From positions 1 through 12,827 of the forward strand of contig CAMLGD010000086.1 of the NCBI GenBank assembly GCA_946479405.1: a stretch of DNA of 12,827 nucleotides, in the 5' to 3' direction. The notes beneath the pieces were generated by a model. It ran no database searches and was not told the origin of the DNA. It saw only the letters and a program-made list of their open reading frames with translations. This DNA comes from an uncultured Vogesella sp. (GTDB lineage: Bacteria > Pseudomonadota > Gammaproteobacteria > Burkholderiales > Chromobacteriaceae). The position numbers were made by a program, and so were the translations under genes. Shown here piece after piece: positions 5,305 through 12,581 of the stretch. Positions within the stretch are counted from its first letter, which is position 1, and each line of letters opens with the position of its first letter.

Positions 5305-6978
5305 GTGATCAATACGCTCAAATCCAGGGTTGGCCGCATGGCTTCGGCGCGCAGCCTGTTGTCGCCATCCGCACTGCGCATGCTGCTGCCGATGCTGCTG
5401 CTGGCCGCCGGTATCACCGCGCTGGCGATGATGTACCTGTGGCACGACGATGCCCGCTACAAGCCGGTGTTCGGCGCGCAGGAGCGGGTGCCGGCCGCCG
5501 ACATGATGGCGGTGCTGGACGCCGAACAAATCCACTACCGCATCCACCCGGCCAGCGGCCAGGTGCTGGTGGCGGAAGACGAGCTGGGCCGCGTGCGCAT
5601 GCTGCTGGCCGGCAAGGGGGTGGTGGCCAAGCTGCCGGACGGGCTGGAGCTGGTGGACAAGAACGATCCGCTGGGCGTCAGCCAGTTCGTGCAGGACGTG
5701 CGCTTCCGCCGCGGGCTGGAAGGCGAGCTGGCGCAGAGCATCATGGCACTGGGGCCGGTGGCCAATGCCCGCGTGCATCTGTCGCTGGCGCGCAGCAGCT
5801 CGTTTGTCAGCAGCGACGGCGAGAAAAGCTCGGCCTCGGTGATGCTCAACCTCAAGCCGGGACAACAGTTGAATGCCGAGCAGACGCTGGCGGTGATCAA
5901 CCTGGTGTCCGGCAGCGTCGCCAGCCTGGAGCCGGCGCGGGTGACGGTGGTGGATCAGGACGGCAACTTCCTGTCTGCCCATGTCGATACCAGCGAAGGC
6001 GTGGCCGGTCTGGCCGGCGGCAGCGATGCTGCCTCGCGCTTCCGCAACGACACCCTGCGCAATGTGCGCGAACTGCTGGCGCCGACGCTGGGCGACAACA
6101 ACTTCAAGGTCAGCGTTACCGCCGACATCGACAACGACCGGGTGGAAGAAACCCGCGAGCAATACGGCGAAGCGCCGAAAGTCACCAACGAGGCGGTGCG
6201 CGACGAACAGGACCAGGAGCCGCTGGCGCTGGGCGTGCCCGGCTCGCTGAGCAACCGCCCGGTCACCATCGAGGCCTCCTCGCCGGCCGGCGCGGCGCCG
6301 AATGTATCGCGCAAGAACGCCGCCACCCGCCAGTACGCCTACGACCGCACCATCACCCAGGTCAAGCGCAGCCGCGGCTCGCTCAAGCGCCTGAGCGTGG
6401 CGGTGGTGCTGAACAACAGTGCCGCGCCGACCCCGGCCACCGGCTGGAGCCCGGTGCAGCTGGCCAATATCGACCGCATCCTGCGCAACGGGCTGGGGCT
6501 GGATGCCGCCCGTGGCGACAAGCTGGTGGTGTCGTCGCTGAGCTTCCCGGCGCGCGAGGCAGCGCTGCCGTGGTGGCAGGAGCGCAGCACGGTGGAGAGC
6601 GCTGTCGGCTATGGCCTGTACGCGCTGATGCTGCTGCTGGGCTGGCTGCTGCTGGTGCGGCCGCTGTTCAAGCTGCTGCGCGAGTGGCTGGCCACCCGCC
6701 AGCAGGAAGTGGAACTCAACGAAATCGCCATGGCGCCGCAGGCGGCGCTGGCCGCACCGCAGGAGAGCGCAGAAGAAGCGCTGGCGGCCAACCCGGTGGC
6801 GGCGCTGGCCGCCCCGGCCGCTGTTGCGCTGCCGATGGTGCCGCTGCTGGAAAACTACGATCTGCCGCCGGCCGGTTCCAGTGTCGACGTGCTGGTGGAT
6901 CACCTGAAGACCCTGGCCGGCAAAGAGCCGGAGCGGGTGGCCGAAGTGGTCAAACAATGGGTGCAGAAACGTGGCTGA
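5305..6978 (+). CDS. fliF: FliF, flagellar MS-ring protein
   Basis: FliF oligomerises in the inner membrane to form the MS-ring, the base on which the rotor, export gate and rod assemble. The 557-residue product is full length. A first transmembrane helix lies at about residues 26-46. The periplasmic ring-building motifs follow: RBM1 at about 52-110, RBM2 at about 125-225 (YscJ/FliF domain, including VVDQDGNFLS), and RBM3 at about 240-430 with the usual low-complexity insertion. The second transmembrane helix is at about 433-456. The C-terminal tail ends EPERVAEVVKQWVQKRG, the FliG-binding helix. The start is GTG at 5305, with AAGG about ten bases upstream; an ATG at codon 12 is a less likely alternative. 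The end overlaps fliG by eight bases. Confidence 0.97.
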   Translation: MINTLKSRVGRMASARSLLSPSALRMLLPMLLLAAGITALAMMYLWHDDARYKPVFGAQERVPAADMMAVLDAEQIHYRIHPASGQVLVAEDELGRVRMLLAGKGVVAKLPDGLELVDKNDPLGVSQFVQDVRFRRGLEGELAQSIMALGPVANARVHLSLARSSSFVSSDGEKSSASVMLNLKPGQQLNAEQTLAVINLVSGSVASLEPARVTVVDQDGNFLSAHVDTSEGVAGLAGGSDAASRFRNDTLRNVRELLAPTLGDNNFKVSVTADIDNDRVEETREQYGEAPKVTNEAVRDEQDQEPLALGVPGSLSNRPVTIEASSPAGAAPNVSRKNAATRQYAYDRTITQVKRSRGSLKRLSVAVVLNNSAAPTPATGWSPVQLANIDRILRNGLGLDAARGDKLVVSSLSFPAREAALPWWQERSTVESAVGYGLYALMLLLGWLLLVRPLFKLLREWLATRQQEVELNEIAMAPQAALAAPQESAEEALAANPVAALAAPAAVALPMVPLLENYDLPPAGSSVDVLVDHLKTLAGKEPERVAEVVKQWVQKRG

Positions 6979-7996
6979 TACGCTGAATCTCACCGCCAAC
7001 CCGGGCGAAGAACTGTCGCCGGTGGAGCGCGCCGCCATCGTGCTGTTGAGCATGGGCGAAGAGCCGGCCGCCGCCGTGCTGCGCTGCCTGTCGCGCGACG
7101 AGCTGCTGGAAGTCACCCAGGTGATGTCGCGCATGAGCGGCATCAAGGTGGACACCGTGCGCCACAGCCTGCAGCAGTTCTTTGACGAATACCGCGAACA
7201 GAGCGGGGTGCATGGCGCCTCGCGTTCCTTCCTGCAGCGCTCGCTGGATCTGGCGCTGGGCAGCGACATCGCCAGCAGCGTGCTCAACAGCATCTACGGC
7301 GATGCCATCCGCCCGAAAATGGCGCGGCTGCAGTGGGTGCAGCCGGCATGGTTGGCCGAGCGCATCGCCAACGAACACGTGCGCATGCAGGCGGTGTTCC
7401 TCGCCTTCCTGCCGTCGGCGCAGGCCAGCGAGGTGATCGAGGCGCTGCCGGCAACGCAGCGCGACCAGGTGCTGGTCAACATCGCCCGCTTGAAGGAAAT
7501 CGACCGCGAACTGCTGCAGGAACTGGAGCAGGTGGTGAACCGCTGCCTGGAAAGCCTGGGCATGCAGAGCGCCAGCGTCGAGGGCGTGCGCCAGGCCGCC
7601 GAGATCATCAACCGCATGAGCGGCGACCGCGCGCAGATGGTGGAGCTGCTGCGCGCGCACGACCCGGGCGTGGTGTCCGCCATCGAGGACAGCATGTACG
7701 ACTTCTTCCTGCTGTCGCGTCAGAGCGAGCAGGTGATCCTGCGCATCGTCGAATCGGTGGCGCTGGAGCAGTGGGCGATCGCGCTCAAGGGCGCCGAGCC
7801 GGCGATCCGCAACGCCATCGTGCAATCGATGCCGCGGCGCCAGGCGCAGTCGTTCGAAGACAGCATGCGCCGCTCCGGCCCGGTGCCGATCAGCCGTGTG
7901 GAGCAGGTGCGGCAGGAAATCATGCAGACCGTGCGCGAGCTGGCCGAAAGCGGCGACATCGACCTGCAGCTGTTCGCCGAGGATGTGGTCGAGTGA
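6971..7996 (+). CDS. fliG: FliG, flagellar rotor / motor switch protein
   Basis: FliG sits between the MS-ring and FliM and transmits torque from the stator. The 341-residue product has the N-terminal FliF-binding domain (about 15-105), the middle domain (about 120-200), and the C-terminal domain (about 205-335). The MFxF motif is M242-Y243-D244-F245. The usual EHPQ motif of the middle domain reads E135-H136-V137-R138. By alignment with E. coli FliG from memory, torque-helix charges K264, R281 and D288 are kept (here K273, R290, D297), but D289 is Ser298 and R297 is Pro306. The start is GTG, overlapping the fliF stop by eight bases (GTGGCTGA); the end overlaps fliH by four. The divergence fits a secondary flagellum rather than a decayed gene. 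Confidence 0.96.
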   Translation: MADTLNLTANPGEELSPVERAAIVLLSMGEEPAAAVLRCLSRDELLEVTQVMSRMSGIKVDTVRHSLQQFFDEYREQSGVHGASRSFLQRSLDLALGSDIASSVLNSIYGDAIRPKMARLQWVQPAWLAERIANEHVRMQAVFLAFLPSAQASEVIEALPATQRDQVLVNIARLKEIDRELLQELEQVVNRCLESLGMQSASVEGVRQAAEIINRMSGDRAQMVELLRAHDPGVVSAIEDSMYDFFLLSRQSEQVILRIVESVALEQWAIALKGAEPAIRNAIVQSMPRRQAQSFEDSMRRSGPVPISRVEQVRQEIMQTVRELAESGDIDLQLFAEDVVE

Positions 7997-8682
7997 GCAC
8001 CTTCCGTCCGTACCGCTTCCCGCCCCTGTCGCTGCCGTCCGTGGCCGCCGGCTGTGGCAACGATGCCGTGCAGCAACAGGCGCAGCTGGCACAGGGCTTT
8101 CAGCAGGGCATGGAAAGCGGCTTTCGCGAGGGCTACGACACCGGTCTGGAGCAGGGCCAGCGCGACGGCTATGCCGCCGGCCACAGCGAGGGCTGGCAGC
8201 AGGGCAGTGTCAACGCGCAGCAGCAGGTGAGCAGCCGCTTCGACAGCCTGGCACAGCCGCTGGACGCCATGCTGCAGGCGCTGCAACAACTGCAGGGCGA
8301 CTATCAGCAGGCGCTGCGCCGCGAGGTGGTGGAGCTGGTGGCCAAGGTGGCGCGCCAGGTGATCCGCTGCGAACTGGCGCTGCAGCCGGTGCAACTGCTG
8401 GCGCTGGTGGACGAAACGTTGGCCGCATTGCCGCCGGTGGCGGACGAGCAGGTCAGCGTGTTCCTCAATCCGGAAGAATGCCAGCGCATCCGCGAACTGG
8501 CGCCGGAGCGCGCCGCGCGCTGGGCGCTGACGCCGGACAGCCGGCTGGAGCCGGGCGAGTGCCGCGTGCGCGCCGGCAACCATGAAGCCGATGCCGGCTG
8601 CCGCCAGCGGCTGGACGCCTGCATCGAGCAGGTGGCCGCACAGCTGGCCGACGCGCCGCTGCCGCCGGAGGCCGCCGCATGA
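7993..8682 (+). CDS. fliH: FliH, flagellar export ATPase regulator / stator
   Basis: FliH dimerises, binds and restrains the ATPase FliI, and tethers it to FliN and FlhA. With the GTG at 7993, which overlaps the fliG stop by four bases, the protein has 229 residues. The N-terminus has the family's RPYRFPPL-type block (residues 5-12), with Phe/Tyr where Salmonella FliH has tryptophans that contact FlhA. A striking glycine repeat follows: ten glycines, one every fourth residue, from G35 to G71, then A75. Such GxxxG repeats are a known FliH feature that packs the dimer helix. A coiled-coil and the C-terminal FliI-binding domain (about 100-225) follow. The frame is open far upstream inside fliG, but no start there fits FliH. 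Confidence 0.93.
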   Translation: MSTFRPYRFPPLSLPSVAAGCGNDAVQQQAQLAQGFQQGMESGFREGYDTGLEQGQRDGYAAGHSEGWQQGSVNAQQQVSSRFDSLAQPLDAMLQALQQLQGDYQQALRREVVELVAKVARQVIRCELALQPVQLLALVDETLAALPPVADEQVSVFLNPEECQRIRELAPERAARWALTPDSRLEPGECRVRAGNHEADAGCRQRLDACIEQVAAQLADAPLPPEAAA

Positions 8683-9986
8683 TTTCCGCCGCGCTGCGCC
8701 AGCTGGAACTGGGCGAGGTGCCGGTGGCGCGTCGCACCGGCCGCCTGACCGGCGCCGCCGGCCTGTTGCTGGAAGCCACCGGCTGCCCGTTCGAAACCGG
8801 CCAGCGCTGCCTGATCGAAACCGGCAGCGGCCAGTGGCTGGAAGCGCAGGTGGTGGGCTTTCGCGATGATATTTCCTACCTGATGCCGTTCAAGCCGGCA
8901 CGCGGCCTGGCTACCGGTGCCCGCGTGCTGCCGGCCGGCGAGCAGGGCAGCCTGCAGATCGGCCCGTCCTGGCTCGGGCGCATCGTCAACGGCCTGGGCG
9001 AAGCCATCGACGGCCTGGGCAAGCTCGGCGGCGACGCGCCGCTGGAGGTGCATCCGCCGCGCGTCAACCCGCTGAAGAAACAGCCGGTGCGCGAGGTGCT
9101 GGATGTCGGCGTGCGCGCCATCAACGGCGTGCTGACCATCGGCCGCGGCCAACGTGTCGGCCTGTTTGCCGGCAGTGGCGTCGGCAAGAGCGTGCTGCTG
9201 GGCATGATTACCCGCCAGACCGCCGCCGACGTGGTGGTGGTGGGGCTGATCGGCGAGCGCGGCCGCGAAGTGCGCGAGTTCGTCGAACACGCGCTGGGAC
9301 CGCAGGGACTGGCCAAGGCCATCCTGGTGGTGGCGCCGGCCGACGAGTCGCCGCTGATGCGCATGATGGCCACCGAGCTGTGCCATGCCATCGCCGCGCA
9401 TTTCCGCGACCGCGGCCAACATGTGCTGCTGCTGGTGGATTCGCTGACCCGCTATGCGATGGCGCGGCGCGAAGTGGCGCTGGCGCTGGGCGAGCCGCCG
9501 GCCACCCGCGGCTACCCGCCGTCGGTATTCGGCCTGCTGCCGCAGCTGGTGGAAAGCGCCGGCAACGGCGAGGGCGCCGGCAGCATGAGCGCCATCTACA
9601 CCGTGCTGGCCGAAGGCGACGACCAGCAGGACCCGATTGTCGATACCGCGCGGGCGATTCTCGACGGCCACATCGTGCTCAAGCGTGAGCTGGCCGAGCG
9701 CGGCCACTACCCGGCCATCGACATCGCCGCCTCGGTCAGCCGCTGCATGAGCCAGCTGGCCGCCGGCGGCCATCTGCGCGCCGCACGGCAGCTGAAAGAC
9801 CTGGCCGCGCGCTACGCACAGGTGCGCGAACTGATTCCGCTGGGCGGCTACGTGCCCGGCGCCGACCCGGCTACCGACCGCGCGGTGCAGCTGTACCCGC
9901 AGATCGAAGCCTTCCTGCAGCAAGACACCGACGAAGCGGCGCCACTGGCGCACACGCTGGCACAACTGGAGGCACTGGCCGCATGA
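8679..9986 (+). CDS. fliI: FliI, flagellum-specific ATP synthase-like export ATPase
   Basis: FliI is the hexameric cytoplasmic ATPase that, with FliH and FliJ, helps unfold and deliver export substrates to the gate; it is related to the beta subunit of F1-ATPase. The 435-residue product is full length. The Walker A motif is GSGVGKS at residues 165-171. The catalytic glutamate block GERGREV covers 192-198 (E193). Walker B is HVLLLVDSLTR, with D254. The downstream P-loop ATPase signature includes YPAIDIAASVSR (344-355). The ATG overlaps the fliH stop (ATGA) and the end overlaps fliJ (ATGA), so translation is coupled across fliH-fliI-fliJ. All catalytic residues are present. Confidence 0.97.
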   Translation: MISAALRQLELGEVPVARRTGRLTGAAGLLLEATGCPFETGQRCLIETGSGQWLEAQVVGFRDDISYLMPFKPARGLATGARVLPAGEQGSLQIGPSWLGRIVNGLGEAIDGLGKLGGDAPLEVHPPRVNPLKKQPVREVLDVGVRAINGVLTIGRGQRVGLFAGSGVGKSVLLGMITRQTAADVVVVGLIGERGREVREFVEHALGPQGLAKAILVVAPADESPLMRMMATELCHAIAAHFRDRGQHVLLLVDSLTRYAMARREVALALGEPPATRGYPPSVFGLLPQLVESAGNGEGAGSMSAIYTVLAEGDDQQDPIVDTARAILDGHIVLKRELAERGHYPAIDIAASVSRCMSQLAAGGHLRAARQLKDLAARYAQVRELIPLGGYVPGADPATDRAVQLYPQIEAFLQQDTDEAAPLAHTLAQLEALAA

Positions 9987-10426
9987 ACCAGCACGCCAAC
10001 CCCGCCAATCTGCAGAGCCTGGCCCGCCTGGTGGCCTTGCGTCAGGACGAAGTGGCGCAGCTGGGCATCAGCCAGGCGCAGAAGGAAGCGCTGCGCCAGC
10101 GCTACCGCAACAACCTGGCGCGCATGGCCGAGCTGTGTGCCGGTAGCGGCAGCAGCGGCCAGCTGGCGCCGGCGCTGGCGCTGAACTGCGCCAACTACAA
10201 GCACGACGTGCTGGTTTTGATGGCGCAGCACCAGCAGGAACTGGCGCTGCACGAGGCCGACATGGCGGTAAGCCAGCGCGCGTTGCAGCAGCTGAGCCGG
10301 CAGTGCGAAGTGCTGGATCACAGCTACCAGCGTCGCCGCAGCGCCTGGCAGCTGGAGCAGCAGCGCGGCGAGCAGAAGCGGCAGGACGATCTGGCCACCC
10401 AGGTGTGGCTGCGGGGGCGCGCATGA
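9983..10426 (+). CDS. fliJ: FliJ, flagellar export chaperone / ATPase central stalk protein
   Basis: FliJ is a small coiled-coil protein that inserts into the FliI hexamer like the gamma subunit of F1-ATPase and links the ATPase to FlhA. The 147-residue product is of family size, rich in Gln, Arg, Leu and Ala, and predicted almost wholly helical, with two long coiled-coil stretches (about residues 10-48 and 75-138) ending in a basic C-terminus. Sequence conservation in this family is low; the call rests on size, coiled-coil character and position directly after fliI with a four-base overlap. It is the last gene before the 85-base gap. Confidence 0.9.
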   Translation: MNQHANPANLQSLARLVALRQDEVAQLGISQAQKEALRQRYRNNLARMAELCAGSGSSGQLAPALALNCANYKHDVLVLMAQHQQELALHEADMAVSQRALQQLSRQCEVLDHSYQRRRSAWQLEQQRGEQKRQDDLATQVWLRGRA

Positions 10427-10461
10427 CGCGGCGGCCGATTTCAGTTTTCTGCCGGTCCGGT

Positions 10462-10495
10462 CGCCTTGAACGGGTGACAACCACGTTCAATGGCG
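10462..10495 (+). repeat. Strong hairpin in the fliJ-fliD gap
   Basis: CGCC-TTGAACG-GGT (10462-10475) pairs with ACC-CGTTCAA-GGCG (10480-10495) over 14 pairs, with single-base bulges at A10483 and T10491 and a GACA loop. No T-run follows, so it is not a standard intrinsic terminator. It ends a few bases before the fliD Shine-Dalgarno, the same arrangement as at fliE. It could separate expression of the basal-body genes from the filament-cap genes by mRNA processing or protection, or be a regulator site in DNA. No convincing sigma-28 promoter is visible in the gap. Confidence 0.55.
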
Positions 10496-10498
10496 CAC

Positions 10499-10504
10499 AG
10501 GGGA
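10499..10504 (+). promoter_or_regulatory. Ribosome binding site of fliD
   Basis: AGGGGA lies seven bases before the ATG at 10512 and fixes that start. It begins four bases after the foot of the 10462-10495 hairpin. Confidence 0.7.
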
Positions 10505-10511
10505 AAGCAAG

Positions 10512-11870
10512 ATGAGCGACGTTTCCAGTATCAATCCGTCACAACTGGCCCAACAGCTGGCCACCGCCTACACCCAGCAGGCGCAAACCCTGCTGGATAG
10601 CCAGAGCCAGCGTGCCAGCAGCACCAGCAAGGCACTGCAGTCGCTGCGCAGCGCGCTGCAGGCGTTCCAGAGTGCTATCGGCAGCCTGTCCGGCAAGAGC
10701 AGCGTGCTGCAGCAGACGGCGACCTTTTCCAATACCGCGGTGGCCAACGCCAGCACCAATGGCAGCGCACTGCCCGGCAGCTACAGCTTCTTCGTCACCA
10801 AGCTGGCCAGCGCCAACCAGCTGGCCTACCAGGGGGTGCCCACCAGCGTGACCGCCAGCAGTGCCGGCACGCTGGGCGTGAGCCTGGCCGATGGTTCCAG
10901 TTTCTCGGTGACGCTGGGCAGTGGCGATCTGGATGGCGACGGCAATCTCACTCCCACCGAAATCGCCCGCGCCATCAACCAGGCCGCCGGCAACAGCAGC
11001 AAGGTGGCCGCCAGCGTGATGACCGTCAACGGCCAGCCGCAGCTGCTGCTCACCGCCGGCAAGACCGGCGCCGGCAGCCAGATCACGCTGGATACCACGG
11101 CGGTGGGCGACAGCAGCCTGCAGAACGCGCTGAACGCCGCGCCGGTGGTGCTGGCTGCGGCACAGGATGCCGACGTGTGGCTGGGCGCCGAGGGCAGCGG
11201 CATCCACATCCAGCAGGCCAGCAACACTTACACCGGCATCAGCGGCGTGAGCATCAACTTCACCCAGGCGATGGCCAGCGGCACGGCGCCGGTGACGCTG
11301 ACGGTGGCCGCCGACAACGGCGGCACCGCCAAGAACGTGCAGAGCTTTGTCGACGCCTACAACACGCTGAAGCAGAAGCTGGACGAGCTGACCGACACCG
11401 GCGATGCCGCCAGCGGCAAGGCGGCGTCGGTGTTCGCCAGCGATGCCGGCATCCGCAGCCTGCGCAGCAAGCTGGAAAGCATGCTGCGGCAGAGCTTCAA
11501 CAGCCAGACGCTGTTCAGCTACGGCGTCAGCGCCGACCGCAACGGCACCTTGTCGCTGAACCAGAGCAAGCTGGAAGCGGCGCTGGCGGCCAACCCCAGC
11601 GGGCTGGACCAGCTGCTGGGCGGCAGCAGCGGCCTGTTGGCCGGTAACAAGAGCTATCTCAATGTCTGGCTGGGCTCGGTGGGCGGCCAGCTCAAGCAGC
11701 GCCAGGAATCGCTGGACCGGCTGCAGACCGACCTGACCCGGCGCCAGGACCAGCTGAGCCAGCGCTATGACCAGGCGTTCAACCGTTATCTGCTGCAGTT
11801 CACCCAACTGCAGAACCTGCAATCCCGCATGAGCGATACCAACGGCATTCTCGCTGGCCTGGGCGCCTGA
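10512..11870 (+). CDS. fliD: FliD, flagellar filament capping protein (HAP2), with an EF-hand-like loop
   Basis: FliD forms the cap at the filament tip under which flagellin folds. The 452-residue product is of family size. N-terminal helical D0/D1 parts (about residues 1-70) and C-terminal helices (about 385-445, KQRQESLDRLQTDLTRRQDQ and RYLLQFTQLQNLQSRM) flank the exposed D2/D3 domains. The conserved AQDADVWL...SNTYTGISGVSINF region is clear near 216-250. Residues 139-150 read DLDGDGNLTPTE, a complete EF-hand calcium-loop pattern (acidic or Asn/Thr at 1, 3, 5, 7 and 9, Gly at 6, Glu at 12), followed by a helix, IARAINQAAG. Calcium binding is inferred. The gene starts a fliD-fliS-fliT-fliK run; the same order occurs as lafB-lafC-lafD-lafE in lateral systems. 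No flagellin gene precedes it. Confidence 0.95.
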   Translation: MSDVSSINPSQLAQQLATAYTQQAQTLLDSQSQRASSTSKALQSLRSALQAFQSAIGSLSGKSSVLQQTATFSNTAVANASTNGSALPGSYSFFVTKLASANQLAYQGVPTSVTASSAGTLGVSLADGSSFSVTLGSGDLDGDGNLTPTEIARAINQAAGNSSKVAASVMTVNGQPQLLLTAGKTGAGSQITLDTTAVGDSSLQNALNAAPVVLAAAQDADVWLGAEGSGIHIQQASNTYTGISGVSINFTQAMASGTAPVTLTVAADNGGTAKNVQSFVDAYNTLKQKLDELTDTGDAASGKAASVFASDAGIRSLRSKLESMLRQSFNSQTLFSYGVSADRNGTLSLNQSKLEAALAANPSGLDQLLGGSSGLLAGNKSYLNVWLGSVGGQLKQRQESLDRLQTDLTRRQDQLSQRYDQAFNRYLLQFTQLQNLQSRMSDTNGILAGLGA

Positions 11871-11893
11871 GCAACACCGTAACAAGGGAGTGG

Positions 11894-12283
11894 ATGTTGG
11901 ATTACGAAGGCTACCGCAGCTATCACGCTGTCAACCTGGACGCGCAGACCGCCAATGCCTCGCCGGTGCAACTGGTGCTGGTGCTGATGAACGGGCTGCT
12001 GGAAGAAATGGCGCGCGCCCGCGCCCATATCGAACACAAGCGTTTCGAGGCCAAGGGCAGCAGCATCAACAAGTGCATCGACATCCTCAACGGCCTGTCC
12101 AGCGCACTGGAAATGGAAACCGGCGGCGAAGTGGTGGCCAATCTGGCGCGGCTGTACGACTACTGCGCCTGGCGCCTGAACGAGGCCGGGTTGAAGCTGG
12201 ACACCGCCATGATCGATGAGGTCACCAAGCTGGTGGCCACCTTGAAAGGCGGTTGGCACCAGGTGGAGGCCGCCAATGGCTGA
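11894..12283 (+). CDS. fliS: FliS, flagellin export chaperone
   Basis: FliS binds the C-terminus of flagellin in the cytoplasm, stops premature polymerisation and delivers it to FlhA. The 129-residue product has the family's length and helical-bundle pattern. It includes the conserved N-terminal YRSYHAVNLDAQTANASPVQLVLVLMNGLLEEM (about residues 7-40) and ILNGLSSALEMETGGEVVANLARLYDYC (about 64-91). The ATG has a good Shine-Dalgarno (AGGGAG) and lies 23 bases after the fliD stop. Its stop overlaps the next gene by eight bases. Its presence implies that a cognate flagellin gene exists outside this window. Confidence 0.95.
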   Translation: MLDYEGYRSYHAVNLDAQTANASPVQLVLVLMNGLLEEMARARAHIEHKRFEAKGSSINKCIDILNGLSSALEMETGGEVVANLARLYDYCAWRLNEAGLKLDTAMIDEVTKLVATLKGGWHQVEAANG

Positions 12284-12575
12284 GGCCGCGCTGTTGCAGG
12301 CGCTGGCGCGCCGGCTGGAGCAGGCCGCGCTGCGCCAGGACTGGGAAGCGTTGGCCGCGGCCGATGCCGAGCTGGCGCAGCTGGCGCTGCGCTTGCAGCA
12401 ACGCCCGCTGAGCAGCGCCGAGCGCAGCCAGCTGCCGCGGCTGCTGGCGGCACACCGCCAGGCACGCCGCAGCTGTGCCAGCGAGACACAGCGCCTGGGC
12501 GAGCAGCTGGCTGGCTGGCAGCAGAATCGTGAAGGCTGGGTCGCCTATGCCCTGGCTGCAGAAGAGACGGAGTAA
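12276..12575 (+). CDS. fliT: FliT-like flagellar export chaperone
   Basis: The 99-residue product is predicted all-helical and is rich in Ala, Leu, Gln and Arg, with three to four amphipathic helices (about residues 3-20, 22-42, 46-68, 70-95). FliT proteins are chaperones of the cap protein FliD; in enterics they also bind FliI/FliJ and the master regulator. Direct sequence evidence is weak because the family is poorly conserved. The call rests on size, helical character and position after fliS, the place of fliT in primary loci and of lafD in lateral ones. It starts with ATG inside the fliS stop (ATGGCTGA overlap), so it is translationally coupled to fliS. Confidence 0.7.
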   Translation: MAEAALLQALARRLEQAALRQDWEALAAADAELAQLALRLQQRPLSSAERSQLPRLLAAHRQARRSCASETQRLGEQLAGWQQNREGWVAYALAAEETE

Positions 12576-12581
12576 GCCCGC

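Noticed and set aside
4948..7293. 781-codon open frame on the minus strand opposite fliE, fliF and fliG
   Set aside because: It is antisense to three well-supported genes, rich in His, Gln and Arg, and resembles no family. Long antisense frames are expected opposite G+C-rich coding sequence.
8304..9965. 553-codon minus-strand frame opposite fliH and fliI
   Set aside because: Same composition bias as other shadows; it fully overlaps the conserved ATPase gene.
10434..10441. GCCGATTT as a sigma-28 -10 element for fliD
   Set aside because: It matches six of eight bases, but the -35 position eleven bases upstream is GGGCGCGC, nothing like TAAAGTTT.
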